A stretch of 64,000 nt of DNA from Saprospiraceae bacterium (GCA_019638455.1 JAHBTU010000002.1:654501-718500), one strand, 5' to 3'; positions 43,023-53,548 are shown, counted from the stretch's first letter. Notes: generated from the letters alone by a model not told the origin. Program-made: numbers and translations.

Positions 43023-44288
43023 ATGTCTGACATCGTCTTCTCCCTTATCCAAAAAGAACTCGACCGCCAGCGTCGCGGCGTGGAGCTCATTGCTTCCGAG
43101 AATTTTACCAGCCAAGCAGTGCTCGACGCGATGGGCACCTGCCTCACCAATAAATACGCCGAGGGCTATCCCGGCCGCCGCTACTACGGTGGCTGTGAGG
43201 TGGTGGACGAAGTGGAACAACTCGCCATTGACCGCATCAAAGAACTCTTCGGCGCGGCATGGGCCAATGTGCAGCCGCACTCTGGCGCGCAGGCCAACGC
43301 AGCGGTGTTCCTCGCCTGCCTCCAGCCCGGCGACAAAATTCTCGGCTTCAACCTCGCACACGGCGGCCACCTGTCGCACGGCTCGCCGGTGAACTATTCA
43401 GGCAAGGTCTATCATCCTTCTTTTTACGGTGTGGAAGAAGACACGGGCCGCATTGATATGGACAAAGTGGAGGCCATCGCCCGCGCCGAAAAACCCAAAC
43501 TCATCATTTGTGGTGCCTCGGCATACTCCCGCGATTGGGACTACGCCCGCTTCCGCCGCATCGCCGACACGGTGGGTGCCTTGCTCTTGGCCGACATCGC
43601 ACACCCCGCTGGCCTCATCGCGGCCAAACTGCTCAACGACCCGATGCCTCATTGCCACATCGTCACCAGCACCACGCACAAGACCCTGCGCGGCCCGCGC
43701 GGCGGCATCATCCTGATGGGCAAGGATTTCGACAACCCTTGGGGCCGCACCACCAAGAAGGGCCTGCCTATCCAGATGTCGAGCATCCTCGATAGCGGCG
43801 TTTTCCCCGGTATGCAGGGTGGGCCGCTCGAACACGTCATCGCGGCCAAGGCCGTCGCGTTTGGCGAAGCCTTGAAGCCGGCATTCAAAGCCTACGGCCA
43901 GCAAGTCGTCAGAAATGCGCAGGCAATGGCAAAAGAATTCGCGTCGCGTGGCTACCGCATCATCTCGGGTGGCACCGACAACCATCTGATGCTCATTGAC
44001 TTGCGCTCGAAAAATGTGACCGGGAAAGTTGCCGAAAACGCCCTCGGCGAAGCCGACATCACCGTGAACAAAAACATGATTCCGTTCGACCCGCAGCCAC
44101 CGATGACGACCTCTGGCATTCGCGTCGGCACGGCAGCCGTCACTTCGCGTGGCTTCAAAGAGGCCGACTGCGTGCAGGTGGTGGAGTGGATTGACGAGAT
44201 TCTGAAACACCCCGACGATTCGGCGCATCACGCCAAAATACGCGCTGCCGTGAACACTCACATGAAGAAGTTTCCGCTGTATGAGTAA
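43023..44288 (+). CDS. glyA: Serine hydroxymethyltransferase
   Basis: A PLP enzyme converting serine and tetrahydrofolate to glycine and methylene-THF. From the ATG at 43023 it has 421 residues. [70 protein letters not shown] and the PLP-lysine motif [15 protein letters not shown] (K220) are all present. The C-terminal [17 protein letters not shown] is also standard. An in-frame ATG upstream at 42927 adds 32 residues without homology. Confidence 0.98.
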   Translation: MSDIVFSLIQKELDRQRRGVELIASENFTSQAVLDAMGTCLTNKYAEGYPGRRYYGGCEVVDEVEQLAIDRIKELFGAAWANVQPHSGAQANAAVFLACLQPGDKILGFNLAHGGHLSHGSPVNYSGKVYHPSFYGVEEDTGRIDMDKVEAIARAEKPKLIICGASAYSRDWDYARFRRIADTVGALLLADIAHPAGLIAAKLLNDPMPHCHIVTSTTHKTLRGPRGGIILMGKDFDNPWGRTTKKGLPIQMSSILDSGVFPGMQGGPLEHVIAAKAVAFGEALKPAFKAYGQQVVRNAQAMAKEFASRGYRIISGGTDNHLMLIDLRSKNVTGKVAENALGEADITVNKNMIPFDPQPPMTTSGIRVGTAAVTSRGFKEADCVQVVEWIDEILKHPDDSAHHAKIRAAVNTHMKKFPLYE

Positions 44289-44480
44289 GTTGCAATGATT
44301 CGATTGAAAATGGCTGACCGTAAGGAATTGTGGTGACAGCTGCCCTGTCTTCGGCGAGGCAAAATATCGGTAGCAACAAGTTTCTGCTCACACGGCAAGC
44401 CCCGGCGTGGCGAATTTACAGGCCGGCTGTTTCTACCGACCTCTCTTGGTGAAGAGGGTGTCTGACAGGTGATAGTTGTT

Positions 44481-44553
44481 GACAGGATTGACAAGATTTA
44501 CAGGATTAGCGCCTTTATTTTTGAAAAAACCTGTAAATCTTGTCAATCCTGTC
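44481..44553. terminator. Perfect 24-bp inverted repeat between convergent genes
   Basis: GACAGGATTGACAAGATTTA(CAGG) at 44481-44504 pairs with its exact complement at 44530-44553 around a 25-base loop rich in T and A. It lies between the 3' ends of glyA and the SLC13 permease gene (302-bp gap), a place for a bidirectional terminator. Part of the right arm recurs near 41114. The rest of the gap holds nothing I can support. Confidence 0.6.
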
Positions 44554-44590
44554 GAAATTTGAACTTGTGAGACAGCCCGTCCGTCGTTCC

Positions 44591-46372
44591 TCAAAAAGGA
44601 AAAAACACCGGGATAAGGATGCTGGCCAAAATCCAGAACAGGATGTTGAGCGGAGCGCCGATTCTGAAAAAATCCTTGAACGAGTAATTGCCTGCCGCAT
44701 ACACCATGGTGTTGGTCTGATAGCCGACAGGGGTCATAAAACTCGCCGACGCGGCAAAGGTGATTGCCATCAAAAAAGGCTTGGGCGACACGCCCATGGA
44801 TTGCGCCAAGGCAATCACGATGGGGGCCAACAGCACCACGGTTGCGTTGTTCGACATGGCTTCCGTCAGCAAGGTGGTGACGAGGTAAACCAAACTCAAC
44901 ACGACGATTGGCCCATGCTCGCCACCGAGATGGTGAATCTGGTCGGCCAGCATTTTGGCGGTACCCGTTTTTTCCAATGCCGCGCCCAAACTCAACGACC
45001 CGGCCAGCAGGATAATCACTTTCCAACTGATGCTCTTATAGACCTCCTCCGGCGTCACCACATTCGACAACACCAACAATATACAACCTGCAATGGCCGC
45101 CGTGACAATGGGCAACACGTTGAACGAGGCCAACACGATGACCGAGATGACAATGCCCGCCGCGATGAGCGCCTTTTTTCTGGAAAAATCCGAATGGTCG
45201 GTGTGATTGATGATAAAAAGGTCTGGAAAGTTTTTGTGCAGCGTCTCCGATTTGTCTTTGGCCGATGCCAGCAACAAACAATCGCCCGAAGTGAGCCTCC
45301 AGTTACCGATGAGTTTGTTTTGGAGACCCTTTCTGCCGCGTACTCCCAGAAATATGGCCCCGAACCGCTCCTCAAAATCAATTTCGTCGAGCCGCACCCC
45401 TGCCAAGTCGGAATTGGGCAACACCACCACCTCATGCAGCACCAGTTCGCTGCCGGGGTTGACGGACATCTCCTTGTTGAGCAAGGGCTGCACCAACACC
45501 CGGTTGCGTTTCTGCAACTTCCTGATTTTGTCCACGTTGCCTTTCACCTTGAGCGTGTCGCCCTCCGCCAGCACAAAATCGTCGGGAGGGGAAAAGAAAC
45601 GCTCGCTGCCGCGTTTCACCTGAATGATTTCCACTCCCAACTCTGTGATTAAGGGCGATTTCCTGATGGTCTTCCCCACTGATGGCGCCCCGCTTTGCAA
45701 AACCACATTGGTGATGTATTCGCCCAAATGATACTTGTCCTCGAAAGTAGCCTCCCTGATGTGTTTGGGCAACAACCTCAACCCAATCAACAACAGATAT
45801 ACAAAGCCCGCAACGAGGAACACCGTCCCCATTTTTGTCATTTCAAACATCGTGAAGGCGCCCAGGCCCACGGATTCGGCGTAGTCGCTCACCAGCAAGT
45901 TGGTAGAAGTGCCTATGAGGGTGCACACGCCGCCAAACATAGAGGCGAATGACAGCGGAATGAGCAACTTCTCCGGGCTGATTTTGATGGCACGCGCGCA
46001 ACTCAACACGACCGGAATGAAAAGCGCCACCACGGGTGTGTTGTTGATGAACGCCGAAAGGAAGGAGACAAAAATGAGCATGAACACAATGCCCAGCCAG
46101 AAACTACGGCGAAACAATTTTTCCAAAAATGCCGTGAGCGGGTTGATCGCCCCACTTTTCTCAATGCCTGCACTCAGCACAAACATGGCGGCCACCGTCG
46201 CCACCGCTACATTGCTGAACCCCGATATGCCCTCTTGTGGGGTCAGAATACCCGTCAGCACCAGACAGCCGATGACAATGACAGCCGTCAGGTCAATGGC
46301 CACCACCTCCGTGGCGAACAGAATAATCGCACCCAGCAGGATGCCAATTGTGATGATAACGTCGGCATTCAT
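44591..46372 (-). CDS. SLC13-family permease with two RCK_C domains
   Basis: A 593-residue inner-membrane protein. Each transmembrane half has the DASS/SLC13 signature (SAFINNTPVVALFIPVVL with the SNT-like motif, and TEAMSNNATVVLLAPIVIAL). Between them two TrkA-C-type regulatory domains (about residues 210-390) contain GVEIIQVKRGSERFFSPPDD and LAEGDTLKVKGNVDKI. Such proteins carry dicarboxylates, sulfate or other anions with sodium; the substrate is not predictable. The start is 18 bp after the M28 peptidase stop, suggesting co-transcription. Confidence 0.9.
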   Translation of the reverse strand: MNADVIITIGILLGAIILFATEVVAIDLTAVIVIGCLVLTGILTPQEGISGFSNVAVATVAAMFVLSAGIEKSGAINPLTAFLEKLFRRSFWLGIVFMLIFVSFLSAFINNTPVVALFIPVVLSCARAIKISPEKLLIPLSFASMFGGVCTLIGTSTNLLVSDYAESVGLGAFTMFEMTKMGTVFLVAGFVYLLLIGLRLLPKHIREATFEDKYHLGEYITNVVLQSGAPSVGKTIRKSPLITELGVEIIQVKRGSERFFSPPDDFVLAEGDTLKVKGNVDKIRKLQKRNRVLVQPLLNKEMSVNPGSELVLHEVVVLPNSDLAGVRLDEIDFEERFGAIFLGVRGRKGLQNKLIGNWRLTSGDCLLLASAKDKSETLHKNFPDLFIINHTDHSDFSRKKALIAAGIVISVIVLASFNVLPIVTAAIAGCILLVLSNVVTPEEVYKSISWKVIILLAGSLSLGAALEKTGTAKMLADQIHHLGGEHGPIVVLSLVYLVTTLLTEAMSNNATVVLLAPIVIALAQSMGVSPKPFLMAITFAASASFMTPVGYQTNTMVYAAGNYSFKDFFRIGAPLNILFWILASILIPVFFPF

Positions 46373-46390
46373 GGAGAAAAGAAACGGCCT

Positions 46391-47818
46391 TTAAAGGCCG
46401 TATTTGTCCAGCAAATATACCAAGGCCGCCATGCTTGCCGCACCGAGTTCAAGTTCGCGTTTGTTCACTTTGTCGAACGTGTCGTCAGCCGTGTGGTGCA
46501 AGTCAAAATAACGCTGCGAATCGGGTTGGTAGCCGCTCAATAGCCCCTTCATGCTTTTGAGCGGACTGATGTCGGCCCCTGAGCCGCCCTTTGTAAATTT
46601 CAACCCGTAAGGTTCCAGCAAATTCTGGTATGCCGATATTTTTTCAAAAAATTTTCCAAAAACACTCTCGTCACCCTCAAACGAGAAACCACGAGGCGTG
46701 AAGCCTCCCGCGTCGCTCTCGATGGCCGCCAAATGAAACTCGCCCTTGCGTGCTGCCTCCTCTGCGTATTTTTTCCCGCCGCGCAGCCCATTTTCCTCGT
46801 TCATAAACAACACACAACGAATCGTGTGGCGCGGGCGGTAGCCGAGCTGTTTGAGGATGCGCAGCACATCCATGCTTTGGGTGCAGCCAGCGCCGTCGTC
46901 GTGCGCGCCATGCCCCGCGTCCCAGCTGTCCAGATGGCCACCCACCACGATGATGTCGTTGGGGCGTTCCGAGCCGCGTATCTCACCGACGACGTTGTAC
47001 GAAAGCACTTCAGGCAGCATCTTGCAATTCATTTTCATGGACACGAGCGCCTTGCCCTCTTCTTTCAATACTTGGCTCAATTTTTCGGCAGCCAATGTGC
47101 TTATCGCCACCGCAGGGAGCAGGGCGTGGGTAGAGTCGTAGAGGAGCGTCCCAGTATGCGGGAAGTCGTCGAGGCGCAAACTCATGGAGCGCACCAGCAC
47201 ACCCACGGCTCCGTATTTGGCTGCCCGCGACGCACCATGCACCCTTTGGTCTACCGCGCCCCCGTAAGCTTCGAAGGTGCGAATTTTGGTGGCATCCATC
47301 GGGCGGTTGTAAAAAATGATTTTGCCGCGGATGGCCCGTTCGCCGAGATTGTCCAGTTCTTCCCAACTCTTCACTTCCACCACCTCGGCGCTGATGCCTT
47401 GGGCAGGGGTGCCGACCGAGCCGCCGAGCGCGAGGGCGCTAAGGGTAAATGTGCCGTGCTTCTTGGAGCCTACCACGCGCACCTGTTCGGCTTCGCCACG
47501 CACCCAGTGCGGCACCATCACCGGTTGGAGCCATACCGAATCGAGACCCAACGTATCAAGCATGGAGCGCGTCCATTGCACCGCTTGCGCTGCCCCGACG
47601 CTGCCGCTGAGCCGGTGGCCGATGTTGAGGCAGAGGTGTTCGAGCCAGGGATAACAACGCCCGTCGGTCAGGGCTTGGTCGTAAATTTTACGGATGAAAG
47701 CGGCATCTGCCCCATTTTGGGTGGTTTGTGCACTTAATTTTACATGAAGTGTAAAAACGACAATAAGGGTGAAGGCGCAAATTTGAGCGAAAAAACAGTT
47801 TGGCCGAAAATTTTTCAT
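46391..47818 (-). CDS. M28-family zinc aminopeptidase / carboxypeptidase Q-like
   Basis: A 475-residue exported peptidase. The signal peptide is FFAQICAFTLIVVFTLHVKLSA. A PA domain is inserted at about 130-260 (IRGKIIFYNRPMDATKIR, GAVGVLVRSMSL). The two-zinc site follows the M28 order: VVGGHLDSWD, AHDDGAGCTQSMDV, FMNEENGLRGGKKYA, AIESDAGGF and RYFDLHHTADDTFDK. It would trim peptides in the periplasm or outside. I start at 47818 (MKNFRPN); an ATG four codons earlier is also possible. Confidence 0.93.
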   Translation of the reverse strand: MKNFRPNCFFAQICAFTLIVVFTLHVKLSAQTTQNGADAAFIRKIYDQALTDGRCYPWLEHLCLNIGHRLSGSVGAAQAVQWTRSMLDTLGLDSVWLQPVMVPHWVRGEAEQVRVVGSKKHGTFTLSALALGGSVGTPAQGISAEVVEVKSWEELDNLGERAIRGKIIFYNRPMDATKIRTFEAYGGAVDQRVHGASRAAKYGAVGVLVRSMSLRLDDFPHTGTLLYDSTHALLPAVAISTLAAEKLSQVLKEEGKALVSMKMNCKMLPEVLSYNVVGEIRGSERPNDIIVVGGHLDSWDAGHGAHDDGAGCTQSMDVLRILKQLGYRPRHTIRCVLFMNEENGLRGGKKYAEEAARKGEFHLAAIESDAGGFTPRGFSFEGDESVFGKFFEKISAYQNLLEPYGLKFTKGGSGADISPLKSMKGLLSGYQPDSQRYFDLHHTADDTFDKVNKRELELGAASMAALVYLLDKYGL

Positions 47819-48000
47819 TTTTGAAAGCAAATAAAATTATGTTTTAAATGCGGGTTTGCATTTCCCATGCTTTAAAATTTGTTTTGTAAAGTTTTCATTT
47901 TCGCAAAATCGCCTGTTCCCATATTTTCATGAAACAAGGGGTGTCAGCGGGTCCTCAAAATTGGGGGCAAAAAATTTTTCAAAAAAATTTCACTTTCTTC

Positions 48001-48121
48001 TTGTAGAATCTACACAAAGAGATTTACCTTTGTTGCAGAAAGCAAGATACGCTGAAGAATAATTTGGTTTTATTTGGTTAGGGCTGAGGTAGTGCTGTGG
48101 TGGCACTGCCTCATTTTTTTT
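48001..48121 (+). ncRNA. Candidate small RNA, about 80 nt
   Basis: A near-consensus promoter, TTG at 48001-48003, 21-bp spacer, TACCTTTG at 48025-48032, is followed about 52 bp later by an intrinsic terminator: TGAGGTAGTGC (48085-48095) pairing with GCACTGCCTCA (48103-48113), then eight Ts. No ORF of meaningful length lies between. It is in the 427-bp gap between the divergent-facing M28 gene and a T9SS gene terminator; the rest of the gap (47819-48000) is AT-rich without further features. Confidence 0.6.
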
Positions 48122-48159
48122 GCCGCGCAAACATCCACATTTTTTTCAAAGGCAAAATA

Positions 48160-48197
48160 AAGCGCCCCGCATGGCATCCATGCCATGCGGGGCGCTT
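48160..48197 (-). terminator. Strong hairpin terminator of the 1,177-residue T9SS gene
   Basis: Eighteen-bp perfect arms (AAGCGCCCCGCATGGCAT and complement) with a two-base loop; on the minus strand the stem is followed by TATTTTGCC. It lies 49 bp after the stop codon at 48246. Confidence 0.8.
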
Positions 48198-48245
48198 CGT
48201 CGAATCGTAGGCGCGGAATGGGGCCGTCTCCTCTCTTGAACTGCG

Positions 48246-51200
48246 CTACCTGACCACCAATTTGCCGCTACCCACCCATTGGCCTCCCTGCTCGACGGAG
48301 AACAAGTAAACCCCTGGCAACCAGTTGCCTCTGCGCAAGGTAAACACGGGCGAGGGGCTTTCCATTTCGTGCACCATAGCACCTTGCGAATCATAAACTC
48401 GCAAGCGCAATGGGGCGCTACTATGCAGCCCTTTCACTTCCAGATTCGCCCAGTCGCCGAGCGGGTTGGGAGCCACCGTTATCGCGGCTCCGGGCGTATA
48501 GGGTTGCCATGCGCGCACGATGAAATTCTCGCCCAATCGGTGATAAGTCCTGTTGGTGATGACGGGTTCGTTGAAATCGAAATAAATAGCCGCTCTGTTT
48601 TCGAGCACCGTTTCTAATGGCGCGTCGGCCCGATGCAGGATGTTGAATTTGACAAAACCATTGGAGGCTGGCTCATTCACGTTGCTGTCGGGTAGCAAGA
48701 TGTTTTCATAAAGAAACTCCACGATGCCCGGGCCGGTCAGGTTGAATTGGTACGCATGGCTGCTTGCGCCGGGGCGAATGGTGGCTGGGTCGAGCCAAGC
48801 AGAAAGCGTATCCACAATGCGGACGGTGAAGGCGGTGTCGGTACCAGTGTTTTGGAAGCGGATGAGGTACTCGATTTCCGTGCCGGGGCGGATGTAGTGC
48901 ATGGGGCCGTAGCCATTCGGGAAGCCCTGTTTATCATTCGGGTCGTAAGCGCCAATGTTTTGGGTGCAGTCAATGTCTATCCATGGGTCGGCTTCATTGT
49001 TGGGGAACTGGGTGACAAAACCCGTCGAAAACACAGTCGTAGGAGAGCACCCTTCCACAGAAAGAGCGGGCTGAGAGTTGCCGGGATGGAATGGCTCTTG
49101 CTCCACTTCGAGCCGCCAAGTGCTGCCATTGGCCGGAAATGCAAGCGTCATGGACGCTCCCGCCGAAAGGGGGGGCAGCACGCCTGACATGAACATCACC
49201 GCGTCTTCGACGACCACATAGTCCACTGGTCCACCCATGTTGCCGTTGCCGATGTTTTCGATGACGAAACGCACCGAGTCCGCATCGCACTGACTGCTCA
49301 CTTGCAGGCTCGCGCCCGACCAGAATGGGTCGAATGGCAGGCAAGTACTATCAGGATAAATATGTGCCTCGGTGCAATGGGTTTGCCCCAACACCGCGTC
49401 GCAGCTGACCTTTACTTGGAGGCTGAAGCTACCACACTCACCCACATTTATCTCGCCGAGGTCGAAGCGCAAGATATTGTTGCCCAAGTCGGCATAAGGA
49501 AGCGAGGCGCCTACTGGTAGCAAGAAAGGGTCGAGGGTGATAAGGATGTAAGCGTCCTCGGCGGTGGCGGTGCCTTGGTTGCAGTACGAGACAAAGTAAT
49601 AATTGGTCGAGAAGCAGCGCCTCAGCAGGTTCGTGCCAATGGAAACCGTGAGAGCAGGGCAGTCGAACACCTTTTTCACCAATATATCGTCAACGGGGAA
49701 GGTGTCGCCCGTGACATTTACATTCACGACGGTTCCCACCGGACACAGTTCCCACAGGTTGTTCGGCGGAATCGCCGTCACCACATAATTGCCAAGCGGC
49801 ACCCCTATCACATATTTTCCCACAGAATTGGTGACACCATAGATGGTGTCGCTCGCTCCTTCGGCTCTAACAAGCCACCCCGCAAGCCCCGACTCTCCTG
49901 AGTCGGCGAGGCAATTTTCGGAAACGTCGCGGATGACGTGGCCGGAGAGATTTCCGCAGTCGCCGCCTGTCGTTTGAACAATATAAAAAATGATGCTCGA
50001 ACAACCATTTGCATCAACAATCGTGACGGTGTAAAGCCCACTGTTTCCCGCAGGCACGACAATAGTCGGTTGAGCTGAGACAAAGTTATTGGGGCCTGAC
50101 CACGAGTAGGTGTATGGGGGTGTTCCGCCAAATGCTTGCGCCTGAATAACGGCCTCCTCACAAGTGTTGGACAATTCGTTGACCACGCTCGTAATGGAGG
50201 GCGGTTGTTGAATAATTATTGGAGGAACGATTGCGGTGCAGCCGTTGGCATCAGTAACCGTGGCGCTAATCACGCTGCTGACCGGTGGTACTTGAATGAT
50301 GGGGCCAACTGGACCGGGGTTGCCATTTATGTTCCATTGAACCGTGTAGGGCGGGACACCACCCGATATGGTCAAACTAATTTGGCCATTGGCAGAACAC
50401 GTCGGCTGCTGAATGTCCGGTGAGACAATAATCAAACTGGTGTGCCCCACCACCACATTCGCGTAGTGGTCGCATCCTGTGGCATCTTCTGCCACGAGAT
50501 GATAAGTGCCCGCAGCCAAGTTGTTGATATCTTTTGAATTTGCCGAGAATCCGTTCGGGCCAGTCCAAGAATAGGTGAATGGCGGCTGCCCAACGGTGAT
50601 ATTGACCACAATGCTCCCGTTGTTGATACCCGCACAAGCGGCGTTCGTGACCTCAAAATCCTGCTGCGGTATCGCTGGCCCCGGAAAGACGGTGACCTCG
50701 TCGGTGGCCGTGCACCCATTGCTGACGAGGGTCGCAACGCAGGTATAGACGCCCGGCCCGCTCACCAACGGGTTTTGTTGCGTGGAGGTGAAATTATTGG
50801 GTCCAGCCCAAGAAAAGACGACTTGTCCCGGCGGTTGGGCGGTTGTGTTGAGCGTGACCGTGCCGCCACCGCAGGGGATGCCCGTGTCTGGCCCGGCGCT
50901 GATAAAGGGTATGGCGTTGTCGCTCATCACCGTCGCGAAACTGGAGGATGTGCAACCATTGCTCGTGTTGGTCACTACTAGCGTGTAGGTGCCGGGCAAG
51001 GTGACAACGGGATTGAGCAAATTGGCATTGGCAGGCGTGATACCCGGCCCGGCCCACTGATAGGTAAAATTCGGCCCCGTTGAGGAGTTGCCGCCCGTTA
51101 GCGTCACCTGATTGTTCGTGCAAGTCAAGAGTTGCGGCGACCCAGCATCGGAAGTCGGAGATATTACATCCTGCACCACCGCGTCGCATTTGGTGGCGGT

Positions 51201-51779
51201 GCATCCCGCTTGATTAGTCACGGTGACGCAGTAGAAGCCCGGTTGCGAAATCGGTGGATTGGGACCAACAAAACCATTTGTCCATAAGTATGTGACATTG
51301 GGCTGATTGCTGCTGGTCGTTATCGTCACGGTTGGGGTGAGGCAGGTGAGCGTTCCGCTGACGGTGACCGAGATGGTGGGAGGTGGCATATATGTCACCT
51401 CCAGCGCGTTGGATACTGAAAGACAGGGGTCGTTCCAATCTATCGTGCCGCCAAGATTGTTGCCTGCCACGGCGGCTATTTTGAAAGGCGAATTGGCGAG
51501 GAAGTCGCTTTGGTAAGCAAAGATTTCATCCGTTGAGGTGGCAAACACGTTGCCTGCATTGGGCACATCGCCAGTATAGGCCACGAACAGCAAAATGTCA
51601 TCGCCGTCCAATACTTGGTTTCCATTGTGTGTGAAGTGGAGCGGGTCGTTTTCGCAGGTGGCTCCCTGCAAAAAACCAAGGGAACCCGCGTCGCTTGTGC
51701 ATTGGGCGTGAGCGTTTTTCGTTGTGGCCAGCAGCAGGCACAGAAACAGGAGCGAGAATGTGTAGCGTACGGATGTCAT
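48246..51779 (-). CDS. Large repetitive T9SS surface protein with Ig/PKD-like repeats
   Basis: About 1,177 residues from the ATG at 51779; the signal peptide is YTFSLLFLCLLLATTKNAHAQ. Residues about 130-600 hold six or more PKD/SprB-like repeats recognisable by YQWAGPGI, FSWAGPNNF, YSWTGPNGF, YSWSGPNNF and NGCTA/NGCSS ends. Next come a carboxypeptidase-regulatory-like domain (LSGHVIRDVSENCLADS) and DUF11-like domains (GTEIEYLIRFQNTGTDTAFT). The C-terminus (VAPNPLGDWANLEVKG, LRVYDSQGAMVHE, GSGKLVVR) is a T9SS sorting domain. It probably acts as a cell-surface adhesin or gliding-related filament. Confidence 0.88.
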   Translation of the reverse strand: MTSVRYTFSLLFLCLLLATTKNAHAQCTSDAGSLGFLQGATCENDPLHFTHNGNQVLDGDDILLFVAYTGDVPNAGNVFATSTDEIFAYQSDFLANSPFKIAAVAGNNLGGTIDWNDPCLSVSNALEVTYMPPPTISVTVSGTLTCLTPTVTITTSSNQPNVTYLWTNGFVGPNPPISQPGFYCVTVTNQAGCTATKCDAVVQDVISPTSDAGSPQLLTCTNNQVTLTGGNSSTGPNFTYQWAGPGITPANANLLNPVVTLPGTYTLVVTNTSNGCTSSSFATVMSDNAIPFISAGPDTGIPCGGGTVTLNTTAQPPGQVVFSWAGPNNFTSTQQNPLVSGPGVYTCVATLVSNGCTATDEVTVFPGPAIPQQDFEVTNAACAGINNGSIVVNITVGQPPFTYSWTGPNGFSANSKDINNLAAGTYHLVAEDATGCDHYANVVVGHTSLIIVSPDIQQPTCSANGQISLTISGGVPPYTVQWNINGNPGPVGPIIQVPPVSSVISATVTDANGCTAIVPPIIIQQPPSITSVVNELSNTCEEAVIQAQAFGGTPPYTYSWSGPNNFVSAQPTIVVPAGNSGLYTVTIVDANGCSSIIFYIVQTTGGDCGNLSGHVIRDVSENCLADSGESGLAGWLVRAEGASDTIYGVTNSVGKYVIGVPLGNYVVTAIPPNNLWELCPVGTVVNVNVTGDTFPVDDILVKKVFDCPALTVSIGTNLLRRCFSTNYYFVSYCNQGTATAEDAYILITLDPFLLPVGASLPYADLGNNILRFDLGEINVGECGSFSLQVKVSCDAVLGQTHCTEAHIYPDSTCLPFDPFWSGASLQVSSQCDADSVRFVIENIGNGNMGGPVDYVVVEDAVMFMSGVLPPLSAGASMTLAFPANGSTWRLEVEQEPFHPGNSQPALSVEGCSPTTVFSTGFVTQFPNNEADPWIDIDCTQNIGAYDPNDKQGFPNGYGPMHYIRPGTEIEYLIRFQNTGTDTAFTVRIVDTLSAWLDPATIRPGASSHAYQFNLTGPGIVEFLYENILLPDSNVNEPASNGFVKFNILHRADAPLETVLENRAAIYFDFNEPVITNRTYHRLGENFIVRAWQPYTPGAAITVAPNPLGDWANLEVKGLHSSAPLRLRVYDSQGAMVHEMESPSPVFTLRRGNWLPGVYLFSVEQGGQWVGSGKLVVR

Positions 51780-51946
51780 AGGAATCATTGAATGTGTTGC
51801 GAGTTGAATGAACGCAGACTTTGATGCTGCAAAAATTAGGGATGCTGCTTGCCCGAACAAAGACAAATTTTCACGATTGTAACACCATTTTTAGATTTTT
51901 TTTTTGTAAAAATTGATTATCAATGTTTTAAAATAAAAAAAGTAAT

Positions 51947-51978
51947 TTTGATTATACCGAAATGCGCGTATAAATTTG
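51947..51978 (+). promoter_or_regulatory. Promoter of the helical hypothetical gene
   Basis: TTTG at 51947-51950, 20-bp spacer, TAAATTTG at 51971-51978: a full match to the phylum consensus. The ATG at 51985 is six bases after the -7 box, so the mRNA would be leaderless. Confidence 0.65.
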
Positions 51979-51984
51979 CTCCGC

Positions 51985-53376
51985 ATGGAAAAAATACTCC
52001 TACACGAAGCGTTTGCCGCGCTCACATCCGCCGAATTGCGCGAGTTCGGCAAATTCGTGCGCTCCCCATTTTTCAACACCAACCCGCAGTCGGTGGCGCT
52101 GTTCGACTATCTGCACGAATGTAGAGAGGCCGGAACATCTCCCCAAGCGGCGGGTGCTTTGGCGGCCATCGGTGCGGATACTGACCAAAAACTCCGACTC
52201 GCCAACAGCGCCCTGCTCGCCCTGCTGGAAAAATACTGGATGTATCAAGAGAAATTCGAGGATGCCGACCGCGCCAAAATCCGCCTCGCCGCTGCCTATC
52301 GCAAACGGGGATTGAGCCGGCATTTCAACATCACGCTGCGCGAAGCCCGCCAAAGCCGCGAGCAACTCCCGTGGCGCCATGCCGACTATTATCATGACCT
52401 GAACTTGTTGGAATGGGAGCAATATCAATTCGACACCTCCGCCAAACGCACCGAGTCGCTCAACCTCCAAAGCACCTCCGACCTGATGGACACGGCCTAC
52501 ATCGCCCGAAAATTGCGGCTGGCTTGTCTTGCTCTTTCGCATCAGGCAGTGTTCAAGACCGACTATCGCATCGGGATGCTGGAATCTATACTGATGCACG
52601 TCGAGGCGCATAATCTGCTGGAAATCCCCGCCATCGGGCTGTATTTCCACTGCTATCATTTTCTTGCCGACGCGAAAGCGGAAGCGCATTTTGAAAAATT
52701 CCGCGAGATGCTGCTGGCGCGTTCCGACCAGTTCCCGCCCGAAGAGCTGCGCTCATTTTATTTGCTGGCCATCAATTTTGGCATCAAAAAAATCAATGAA
52801 TCCGCAGAAGGGTGGCTGCGCGTCACCCTCGACCTCTACCAAAGTGCCCTCCAACGAGACCTTTTGTTCGAGAATGGGCTGCTCTCGCGCTTTGCCTTCA
52901 ACAACATCGTCGCCATCGCGCTGCGCACAGGAGAGACGGACTGGGCCGAGGGGTTCGTCCACCAATACAAGCCGTACCTCGAGCGCCAGTGGCGCGAGGC
53001 TTCCGCCAAACTCAACCTCGCTCGCGTGGCCTACGCTCGCCGCGACTACAAAACCGCCCTGCTCAACTTGCAGCGCTCCGACTACAAAGACCTCATCAAC
53101 AACCTGATTGCCAAAACCTTGCAACTCAAAATCTACTACGAAACCGCCGAATACGACTTGCTGGAGAGCCACCTGTCAAGTATGCAGACTTTCATCCGTC
53201 GGCACACCGCCATCGGCTACCACCGCACCAACTATAGCCGCATCGTGCATTACACCCGTCAGCTGATGGCGCTCAATTTCAACAATTCCGCAGCCACCGC
53301 CGCCTTGCGGGCCGCCATCGAACAGGAAGAAATACTAACCGAGAAAGAATGGCTGTTGGAGATGCTCGATATTTAA
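51985..53376 (+). CDS. Alpha-helical hypothetical protein
   Basis: A 463-residue soluble protein. The opening KILLHEAFAALTSAELREFG and SPFFNTNPQSVALFDYLHE resemble a family of large helical Bacteroidota proteins (about 450-550 residues) that I know only as hypothetical. The remainder looks like a helical-repeat solenoid (RDYKTALLNLQRSDYKDLI, LKIYYETAEYDLLESHLS). No catalytic motif, signal peptide or membrane segment is visible. The ATG at 51985 follows a consensus promoter. A TTG three codons upstream is less likely. Confidence 0.75.
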   Translation: MEKILLHEAFAALTSAELREFGKFVRSPFFNTNPQSVALFDYLHECREAGTSPQAAGALAAIGADTDQKLRLANSALLALLEKYWMYQEKFEDADRAKIRLAAAYRKRGLSRHFNITLREARQSREQLPWRHADYYHDLNLLEWEQYQFDTSAKRTESLNLQSTSDLMDTAYIARKLRLACLALSHQAVFKTDYRIGMLESILMHVEAHNLLEIPAIGLYFHCYHFLADAKAEAHFEKFREMLLARSDQFPPEELRSFYLLAINFGIKKINESAEGWLRVTLDLYQSALQRDLLFENGLLSRFAFNNIVAIALRTGETDWAEGFVHQYKPYLERQWREASAKLNLARVAYARRDYKTALLNLQRSDYKDLINNLIAKTLQLKIYYETAEYDLLESHLSSMQTFIRRHTAIGYHRTNYSRIVHYTRQLMALNFNNSAATAALRAAIEQEEILTEKEWLLEMLDI

Positions 53377-53388
53377 AACAAACTATTT

Positions 53389-53396
53389 TACTTTTG
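53389..53396 (+). promoter_or_regulatory. -7 box upstream of recG
   Basis: TACTTTTG, matching TAnnTTTG, 13 bases after the stop of the preceding gene. A small ORF starts at 53425 in another frame than recG; recG itself starts with GTG at 53549. Confidence 0.4.
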
Positions 53397-53548
53397 CCAG
53401 ACAAAAACCCACAACCATATTGCCATGAGCAACCCTTCTTTTTCATCATTGAATGATTTGTTGAAAAAGAAGCCCTCGCAAATATCAAAGCCCACACAGG
53501 CAAATAACCAATTCAACACATCCCCGATTCAACAAATCACCATCCAAC

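Noticed and set aside
44540..45652. 370-codon open frame opposite the SLC13 permease gene
   Set aside because: His/Gln-rich shadow translation without domain features; the permease on the other strand is convincing.
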